Assembly: GCA_036555035.1 (NCBI GenBank)
Contig: DATBMB010000088.1
Span: 1 to 15,990 of the forward strand
Reading direction: 5' to 3'
Source: SG8-41 sp036555035
GTDB taxonomy: Bacteria; Pseudomonadota; Gammaproteobacteria; Burkholderiales; SG8-41
Length of the DNA: 15,990 nt
The notes beneath the pieces are model-generated. The model saw only the letters and a list, made by a program, of their open reading frames with translations. It did not search any database and had not been told where the DNA came from. This document shows, piece after piece, positions 1 through 5,297 of the stretch. Numbering within the stretch: position 1 is the stretch's first letter; the number at the start of each line of letters is the position of its first letter. Both the position numbers and the translations under genes were made by a program.

Positions 1-25
1 AAATGATTGATCGGGGGCACTAATA

Positions 26-768
26 CTATTTTACTCTGACCGTCACCCGTCCCACCCTCATCTGCCCGCGGGCTCGACCGATAGCGCCACCGCTTCGGTG
101 TAGGTGACGTCGACCTGGTCGCCCTTCTTCACGACCTTGAAGTGGCCAGAGCTGCTGCAGCGCCCACCCGCCGACGATCAATGCCGGACCGGTGCTGCGC
201 GCCGGATTCACTGATGTATTGGTGACCGGGATGCTGATCAGGTGGATCAGCGTGAGCCCGAGCCCGATGGCGATCGGCGCGAAGCCCTTGGGCGCGCGGT
301 CGTCGGTGGCGCCGAGGATGATGATCAGGAACATGAAGGTCATCACGACCTCGGTGACGAAGCCTGCTGCAAGCGAATACTTCCCCGGCGAGTGATCGGC
401 ATACCCGTTCGAGGCCAGGCCGCTTGCGGCAAGATCGAAGCCCGCCTTGCCACTGGCGATGAAATAGATGACCGCTGCCGCAATGATGGCACCGGCGACC
501 TGCGCGATCACGTACGGCAGGAGCTCCGAGCTCTTGAACCGGCCGCCGACCACGAGGCCAAGCGACACAGCCGGATTGAGATGGCAGCCGGAGATGTGGC
601 CGATCGCATAGGCCATCGTGAGCACCGTCAGGCCGAACGCGAACGAGACTCCCAGCAAACCGATCCCACGTTTGGAAAGGCAGCCGCAAGCACGGCGCTG
701 CCGCATCCTCCGAGGACGAGCCAGAAGGTGCCGATGAATTCGGCAACTGCGCGGTTTGCAAGAGGCAT
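26..768 (-). pseudogene. aqpZ: Aquaporin Z, frameshifted near the N-terminus and lacking its last helix
   Basis: This is a major intrinsic protein family water channel of the inner membrane. Both pore motifs are present: HLNPAVS in the first half-helix and NTSVNPARS in the second. The run LIHLISIPVTNTSVNPARS matches E. coli AqpZ as I remember it, so the His, Thr and Arg of the water-selectivity filter are kept. The ATG at 768 follows a strong AAGGAGGT Shine-Dalgarno and starts MPLANRAVAEFIGTFWLVLGG, a typical AqpZ N-terminus. That frame runs to AAAFPNVG, after which the homologous sequence (GIGLLGVSFAFG) continues in another frame. One missing G in the GGG run at 665-667 would restore it. After GGWALQQLW (about 146) homology stops, and helix six, about 25 residues, is replaced by unrelated sequence ending at the stop at 26-28. 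The SD lies just past the ydiK stop, so it is the last gene of the operon. Family identity is certain; whether the damage is biological or technical cannot be told here. Confidence 0.85.
58..150 (-). pseudogene. 3' tail of an unrelated small protein gene, fused out of frame to aquaporin
   Basis: Reading a different minus-strand frame from the aquaporin gives about 30 residues ending at the TGA at 60-58. The segment includes KVVKKGDQVDVTYTEAVAL followed by SVEPAGR. From memory this resembles the C-terminus of small periplasmic beta-rich proteins of unknown function, whose ends typically read 'KxGDxVxxxYxEAxAxxV'. No start codon, ribosome-binding site or N-terminal part is present, because the sequence immediately upstream is aquaporin coding sequence. 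It is therefore a remnant. The likeliest explanation is that one deletion removed both the 3' end of aqpZ and the 5' part of this gene, or that two contigs were wrongly joined. The family assignment is weak; that the frame differs from the aquaporin frame is directly visible. Confidence 0.5.
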
Positions 769-780
769 ATGTCTACCTCC

Positions 781-1836
781 TTAGTCGATCTCGGCGGTCC
801 ACGACTCCAGCAGCCGGTAAGTCACGGCCAGGACCGCCGGGCCCACGAAGAGGCCGATGACCCCCATGCTGATCAGGCCGCCGATCACGCCCACGAAGAT
901 CAGGAGCAGCGGCAGGTCCGCACCGCGCTTGATGAGTATCGGGCGAAGGAAATTGTCCATCGTGCCCACGATGACGGTCCATACCAGGAGCACCGTGCCC
1001 CACACCGGATCACCCGACCAGTAGAGCCAGCCCACGGCGGGAGCCAGGACCAGGGTCGGGCCGAGTTGCGCGATGCACAAAATAAAGATGATCGCGGTGA
1101 GCACCGCCGCGTACGGGATGCCGGCCACCGCGAGACCGATGCCGGCGAGCGTCGACTGCGCGACGGCGGTGACGACCACGCCCAGCGCCACGGCGCGGAT
1201 CGCCTGCCCGGCGAGGACGATAGTGCTGTCGCCGCGCTCTTCGGCGAGCCGGCGCGCGAAACGGCGCACCCCTCGCGCTGCCATCTCGCCCGTGGCGTAA
1301 AGGACGGCGGTGATCACGACGATGAGCAGGAACTGCAGCAGCATGAGCCCGAAATTGCCCGCCTGGCTCGCGAACCACTGGACCACGCCGCGCACGTAGG
1401 GGGTCGCCCGCGCCGCGAGGTCTTCGGGCGAGGTTGCGGCGAGCGCTCGCCATTCTCTGGCGAGCTTCTCTCCGGCGATCGGCACCTGCTCCACCCATCC
1501 GGGCGGGGACGGTATCCCGGCGGCCGCGATGGCCTTGGACCAGGCGACCATGTCATCCGCGTGATTCACGATGGTGGCGACCGCGAGCACCAGGGGCACG
1601 ACCAGCACGAGCAGCATGGCAGTCGTCATCACGGTGACCGCGGCCCAGCGCCGCCCGCGAAGTCTCGCCTGGACCGCAAGCATCATCGGCCAGGTCGCGA
1701 CCACGATCATCGTGGCCCAGACCGTCGCGGCCAGAAACGGCTTCAGTATCCACAGGCACGCGACGATCAGCAGCCCGAGCACGAGCACCGAGAGCGTGAT
1801 GCGCGCGAGGTCGCGTGATGGTGGCGGAGAAATCAT
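781..1836 (-). CDS. ydiK: AI-2E family permease, YdiK-like
   Basis: A 351-residue polytopic inner-membrane protein of the AI-2E (PF01594) family. Hydrophobic segments lie around residues 12-52, 66-88, 160-185 and several between about 215 and 335. Stretches such as AQAIRAVALGVVVTA, LYWSGDPVWGTVLLVW, RGADLPLLLIF and GVIGGLISMGVIGLF are very close to E. coli YdiK as I recall it, and the N-terminus matches too. The family includes the TqsA exporter of autoinducer-2 and Na+/H+ antiporters, but YdiK itself has no settled substrate, so only 'permease' is safe. The start is the ATG at 1836. Its upstream region reads CACCCTCCC, which is pyrimidine-rich, so there is no recognisable ribosome-binding site and translation may depend on read-through from the RRM gene, which stops 33 bases upstream. 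The stop is followed within 13 bases by the aquaporin start. Confidence 0.88.
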   Translation of the reverse strand: MISPPPSRDLARITLSVLVLGLLIVACLWILKPFLAATVWATMIVVATWPMMLAVQARLRGRRWAAVTVMTTAMLLVLVVPLVLAVATIVNHADDMVAWSKAIAAAGIPSPPGWVEQVPIAGEKLAREWRALAATSPEDLAARATPYVRGVVQWFASQAGNFGLMLLQFLLIVVITAVLYATGEMAARGVRRFARRLAEERGDSTIVLAGQAIRAVALGVVVTAVAQSTLAGIGLAVAGIPYAAVLTAIIFILCIAQLGPTLVLAPAVGWLYWSGDPVWGTVLLVWTVIVGTMDNFLRPILIKRGADLPLLLIFVGVIGGLISMGVIGLFVGPAVLAVTYRLLESWTAEID

Positions 1837-1869
1837 GGGAGGGTGAATTGATGACCGCGCCGGGCGCGT

Positions 1870-2115
1870 TCAACGGATAATAGTCTGAACGACGAGGGAG
1901 CGCTCTTTCCAGTACATGCCGTTGAGCCGCATCGAAACGCCCTCGAGCGCTCCGAGCGCAGGGTTGGCGAACTCGAGCACCGCTGCCGGGCGCGAACCGT
2001 CCCCTTCCACCCGCTGGATACTCGTGCACTCCAGTGCCGGGGCGTACTTCTTGACGAGCTCGCGGACTTCCTCGTCGGGCGTTCCCGGCGCGATGTTTCC
2101 GATCCACAGCTTCAT
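1870..2115 (-). CDS. Small RRM-domain RNA-binding protein
   Basis: An 81-residue protein that is almost entirely one RNA-recognition motif (PF00076). The RNP2-like strand is LWIGNI at residues 3-8. The RNP1-like octamer is RPAAVLEF at residues 42-49, where the usual aromatic residues at positions 3 and 5 are Ala and Val; only the final Phe remains. The Trp in RNP2 may compensate. The beta-alpha-beta order and final RSLVVQTII strand fit an intact fold. Bacterial single-RRM proteins are often stress- or cold-linked RNA binders, but the target here is unknown. The ATG at 2115 has a clear AAGGAG six bases upstream and lies 15 bases after the fabI stop, so it is co-transcribed with the acyl-metabolism genes. 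RNA binding is inferred from the fold; the weakened RNP1 makes a protein-binding role possible. Confidence 0.82.
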   Translation of the reverse strand: MKLWIGNIAPGTPDEEVRELVKKYAPALECTSIQRVEGDGSRPAAVLEFANPALGALEGVSMRLNGMYWKERSLVVQTIIR

Positions 2116-2130
2116 TGCGCTCTCCTTGCC

Positions 2131-2913
2131 TCACGCCATTATATTTACGCCGCCGTCCACGTACACGGTCGCGCCCGACAGGCGCCGCGCGTAGGGCGTC
2201 GCGAGGTAGGCGCAGGTGAGGCCCACGTCCATGATATCAACCAGCTCGCCCAGCGGTGCCCGCTGTGCGGCGGCATTCAGCATCAGCTCAAAATCCTTGA
2301 GACCGGATGCGGCGCGCGTCTTCAACGGCCCCGGCGAGATCGCGTGCACTCGGATGCCCTTGCCGCCAAGCTCGTAGGCGAGGTAGCGGCAGGAGGCCTC
2401 CAGCGCGGCCTTCACCGGGCCCATGACGTTGTAGTTGGGCACGACCTTGTTCGCACCGTAGTAGCTCATCGCGAACAGCGTTCCACCCTTCTTCATCAGC
2501 GGCGCGGCAAGGCGCGCCATGCGCACGAAAGAATGGCAGGATATGTCCATCGCCTTCGAGAAGCCTTCGGCGGAGCAGCTGAGGAGCCCGCCCCGCAGGT
2601 CATCCTTGGGCGCCCACGCGATCGAATGCAGGACGATATCGAGGCTGCCCCAGCGCCGCTTGATCGCGTCGAACACCGCCTCCAGCATGCCCGGCGTAGC
2701 GACGTCGAGCGGCATGAAGATCGGGGCGTCCAGCTCCTTCGCGAGCGGTTCGACGTAGCCCTTCGTCTTCTCGTTGATATAGGTGATCGCGAGCTCGGCG
2801 CCGAGCTCGTGAAACGCCTTTGCACAGCCATAGGCGATGGAATGCTGATTGGCGATGCCGACGACGAGCGCTTTTGCGCCCTTCAACACCGGGCGTGGAA
2901 CCTCAAGTGCCAT
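2131..2913 (-). CDS. fabI: Enoyl-ACP reductase, FabI type
   Basis: A 260-residue short-chain dehydrogenase of the FabI family, reducing trans-2-enoyl-ACP (or enoyl-CoA) with NAD(P)H in the cytosol. The cofactor-binding loop is GIANQHSIAYG at residues 19-29, the SIAYG form typical of FabI. The catalytic pair sits in YNVMGPVK (Tyr161, Lys168), and the second FabI tyrosine is Tyr151, ten residues before as in E. coli FabI. The C-terminus has the SDR signature LSGATVYVDGG. Length is normal (E. coli FabI has 262 residues). The start at 2913 has GAGGAG about ten bases upstream. Because it sits beside pta and ackA rather than in a fatty-acid operon, this may be a second, specialised copy acting in fermentative or storage metabolism. 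That role is inference; the enzyme family is not in doubt. Confidence 0.9.
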   Translation of the reverse strand: MALEVPRPVLKGAKALVVGIANQHSIAYGCAKAFHELGAELAITYINEKTKGYVEPLAKELDAPIFMPLDVATPGMLEAVFDAIKRRWGSLDIVLHSIAWAPKDDLRGGLLSCSAEGFSKAMDISCHSFVRMARLAAPLMKKGGTLFAMSYYGANKVVPNYNVMGPVKAALEASCRYLAYELGGKGIRVHAISPGPLKTRAASGLKDFELMLNAAAQRAPLGELVDIMDVGLTCAYLATPYARRLSGATVYVDGGVNIMA

Positions 2914-2956
2914 CAGGGAAGTCTCCTCTGCAGCCGAAAACGCCTAACAAAGTGAA

Positions 2957-3072
2957 TTCCCCTCCTGCCCGAGGAGGGGTGCCCACGGAAGTGGGCGGGG
3001 TGGTGGGAGCGAGCCCGCCCACGTAACCACCCCGTCTGCTTCGCATCCACCCCTCCTTGAAAAGGAGGGGGG
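2957..3072 (+). repeat. Three-hairpin palindromic intergenic repeat (REP/MITE-like)
   Basis: The ackA-fabI gap contains a compact structured element. Its left end is a stem CCCCTCCT/AGGAGGGG at 2959-2966 and 2972-2979. Its right end is the nearly identical stem CCCCTCCTT/AAGGAGGGG at 3050-3058 and 3062-3070. The core can pair as GTGGGCGGG (2991-2999) with CCCGCCCAC (3014-3022), or as GGGGTGGT (2997-3004) with ACCACCCC (3026-3033), and there is a smaller GCCCAC/GTGGGC hairpin at 2981-2996. Outer hairpins flanking a palindromic core, with no coding capacity, resemble dispersed REP-type or MITE-like elements of proteobacteria. Copy number cannot be seen from one window. Lying inside an operon, it could fold in the mRNA and separate expression or stability of ackA from fabI. 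No U-tract follows, so it is not a canonical terminator. Confidence 0.75.
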
Positions 3073-3102
3073 TGATACAAGAGTTCCCATGTCGTTGGTA
3101 GT

Positions 3103-4311
3103 CTAGGCGGAGACGGCTGCGGCCGGAGCGGCGGCGCCGAGCAGCGCGCGGGTATGCCGCGCGATCATGAGCTCCTCGTTGGTCCGGATCACCCACGCAG
3201 GTACCCGGCTCCCCGCCGCGCTGATGAGCGGTCCGCCTTTGCCGTTTGCCCCGGCGTCCAGCTCGACGCCGAGCCACGCCGCATCGCGGCAGACCCGCTC
3301 GCGGATCGCAGCGGAGTTCTCGCCGATGCCGGCGGTGAACACGATCGCGTCGAGCCCGCCGAGCGCGGCGGCGAGCGAGCCAAGCTCCCGGCGGATGCGG
3401 TAGACGTAGAGATCGACTGCGAGCTGTGCGCGCGGCTCGCTGCTTGCGAGGAGCGTGCGCATGTCGCTCGAGATGCCCGAAACGCCCAGCAGCCCCGACT
3501 CGTTGTAGATCAGCTTCTCGATGGCCCGGGCATCCATTCCCCGCTCGTCCATGAGGTAGAGGATCACGCCGGGGTCAATCGAGCCGCAGCGCGTGCCCAT
3601 CGGCAGTCCGTCAACCGCGGTGAAACCCATGGTGCTGGCGACGCTCTTGCCCGCCGCCATGGCGCACATGCTCGCCCCGTTGCCGAGGTGCAGCACCACG
3701 GTGTGTCCTGCGGCCGCCTTGGGGTCGTGCTGCGGCAGAACCGACGCAATGTACTCGTACGACAGCCCGTGGAAGCCGTAGCGCCGCACGCCGGCCTCGT
3801 GCAGCTCATCCGGGAGCGCGAAGCGCTGCGCGACCGGCGGCTGACTCCGGTGAAACGAAGTATCGAAGCAGGCAACCTGCGGCAACTGCGGCTGGCGTTC
3901 GAGCAGCAGCCGGATCGGCTTGAGGTTATTGGGTTGATGGAGCGGTGCGAGCGGATTGAATCTCTGCAGCTTGGCGAGCACGGAAGCATCGACGCGCACC
4001 GGATTCGTGTACTCGAGCCCGCCGTGCACCACGCGGTGCCCCACGCCGGCGAGCCGCAGCTCGGTGAGCTCGCTGCGCAGGATCGCAGCCAGGTAATCCA
4101 CCGCGCCTTCGTGACCGAGCTTCGTGCCCGCGTCCCAGGTCTTCTCGCGCACGGTTGCGCCCGCGGCGTCGTTCGCGATGAAATGCGCTCGGGTGTAAAG
4201 GCCCTCGATCTGGCCGCCGAGCGTGAGCGTAAGTCTGTCCCCGCGCTCCACGAACACCGAGAACTTGATCGAGGACGACCCGGCGTTGACGACGAGAATC
4301 GCGTCGGCCAT
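3103..4311 (-). CDS. ackA: Acetate kinase (acetate/propionate kinase family)
   Basis: A 402-residue cytosolic kinase of the ASKHA fold, interconverting acyl-phosphate plus ADP with carboxylate plus ATP. Family motifs appear in order: VVNAGSSSIKF at the N-terminus (phosphate loop), GHRVVHGG with a substrate-site Arg, FDTSFH with the catalytic Asp, YGFHGLSYEYI, HLGNGASMCAM, MGFTAVDGLPMGTR with the second active-site Arg, and FTAGIGENSAAIRE near the C-terminus. Length matches E. coli AckA (about 400). I chose the ATG at 4311 because the protein then starts MADAILVVNAGSS as in homologues; the frame stays open further upstream only as a shadow of pta. It begins two bases after the pta stop, so the pair is translationally linked. 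The loop GTRCGSIDPG has Ser where many homologues have Asp. Chain-length preference (acetate or propionate) cannot be read from sequence. Confidence 0.95.
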   Translation of the reverse strand: MADAILVVNAGSSSIKFSVFVERGDRLTLTLGGQIEGLYTRAHFIANDAAGATVREKTWDAGTKLGHEGAVDYLAAILRSELTELRLAGVGHRVVHGGLEYTNPVRVDASVLAKLQRFNPLAPLHQPNNLKPIRLLLERQPQLPQVACFDTSFHRSQPPVAQRFALPDELHEAGVRRYGFHGLSYEYIASVLPQHDPKAAAGHTVVLHLGNGASMCAMAAGKSVASTMGFTAVDGLPMGTRCGSIDPGVILYLMDERGMDARAIEKLIYNESGLLGVSGISSDMRTLLASSEPRAQLAVDLYVYRIRRELGSLAAALGGLDAIVFTAGIGENSAAIRERVCRDAAWLGVELDAGANGKGGPLISAAGSRVPAWVIRTNEELMIARHTRALLGAAAPAAAVSA

Positions 4312-4313
4312 CG

Positions 4314-5297
4314 CTAGCTCATCGCCTTGGCGCCCTGATCGCGCCGCGCCTTGGCCATCCGCGCAGCCACGGCGCAGGAAGCGAGCCGCGTGAGTACCGA
4401 GTCCGCCCGGCTCGTCAGAATCACCGGAACCCGGGCGCCGAGCACAATGCCAGCGGCGTCCGCGCCGGCAAGGAAGGTGAGGCTCTTCGCGAGCATGTTT
4501 CCCGCCTCGAGGTCGGGCGCGATGAGGACGTTCGCCCGTCCCGCCACCGGCGAGTTGATCTTCTTCACCTGCGCGGCCTCCAGGCTGATCGCGTTGTCGA
4601 GCGCGAGCGGTCCGTCGAGGATAGCGCCGGTGATCTGACCGCGGTCCGCCATCTTGCACAATGCCGCGGCCTCGACGGTCGAAGGAATCTTGGGATTGAC
4701 AGTCTCCATCGCCGAGACGATCGCCACCCGCACTTCAGGCGCGCCGAGCGCACGCGCGAGATCGATGGCGTTCTGAACGATGTCCACCTTGTCCTCGAGC
4801 ATCGGCGCCACGTTCACTGCGGCGTCGGTGATGATGAGGGGGGTGTCGTGCCCGGGCACGTCCATCACGAAGCAGTGGCTGATGCGCCGGGCCGTGCGAA
4901 GACCGGTGTCGCGCTTCACGACCGCGCCCATGAGCTCGTCGGTGTGGAGGCTGCCCTTCATCAGCGCCTCCGCGCGCCCGAGCCGCACCTGCTCGACCGC
5001 CTTGGCGGCCGCGGCTTCGCTGTCGGGTGCGTCGATGATCTCGCATCCGGCGAGATCGAGCTTGTGCTTCGCCGCCACGGATCTGATCGTCGCGGCCGGG
5101 CCGACGAGGATCGGCGCGATCAGCCCAAGCTTCTTCGCTTCAAGCGCGCCTTCGAGCGAGCTCTGATCGCACGGATACGCCACAGCGGTCGGCGTGGGCG
5201 GCAGCCCCTTGCAGCTTGCCATCAGCTGCTCATATCTTGCGTGCGGGGCTTCCCGCGCCGCGCGGCGAGCCGGCTTCTCGACCGTATTGGTCTTCAT
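4314..5297 (-). CDS. Phosphate acetyl/butyryltransferase (Pta/Ptb family)
   Basis: A 327-residue cytosolic enzyme of the PTA_PTB family (PF01515), converting acyl-CoA plus phosphate to acyl-phosphate plus CoA. Supporting segments are LMKGSLHTDELM, ISHCFVMDVPG, the DGPLALDNAIS loop, LIAPDLEAGNMLAKSL and GIVLGARVPVILTSRADS near the C-terminus. These are characteristic of the shorter Ptb-like forms often annotated as the C-terminal half of 'bifunctional enoyl-CoA hydratase/phosphate acetyltransferase'. The N-terminal MaoC-type hydratase domain of those bifunctional proteins is absent. The ATG at 5297 overlaps the DUF3141 stop by four bases (ATGA), with a good AAGAGGG just upstream, and the stop is two bases before ackA. 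The three genes are thus translationally coupled. Whether acetyl-, propionyl- or butyryl-CoA is preferred is open, so I give no symbol. Confidence 0.9.
   Translation of the reverse strand: MKTNTVEKPARRAAREAPHARYEQLMASCKGLPPTPTAVAYPCDQSSLEGALEAKKLGLIAPILVGPAATIRSVAAKHKLDLAGCEIIDAPDSEAAAAKAVEQVRLGRAEALMKGSLHTDELMGAVVKRDTGLRTARRISHCFVMDVPGHDTPLIITDAAVNVAPMLEDKVDIVQNAIDLARALGAPEVRVAIVSAMETVNPKIPSTVEAAALCKMADRGQITGAILDGPLALDNAISLEAAQVKKINSPVAGRANVLIAPDLEAGNMLAKSLTFLAGADAAGIVLGARVPVILTSRADSVLTRLASCAVAARMAKARRDQGAKAMS

Noticed and set aside
1..57. Possible promoter or gene at the left edge
   Set aside because: The 57 bases left of the chimeric gene's end hold an A/T-rich patch but no paired -35/-10 or coding sequence I can support.
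769..1818. Plus-strand open frame of about 349 codons opposite ydiK
   Set aside because: His/Asp/Arg-rich shadow of a membrane protein gene; no plausible product.
2957..3072. CRISPR-like or rho-independent terminator reading of the ackA-fabI gap
   Set aside because: There are only two similar hairpins with unequal spacing and no spacers, and no T-run follows on the minus strand. A REP/MITE-like element fits better.
3154..4317. Plus-strand open frame of about 387 codons opposite ackA
   Set aside because: Exact antisense of a highly conserved acetate kinase; the sequence is charged and without motifs.
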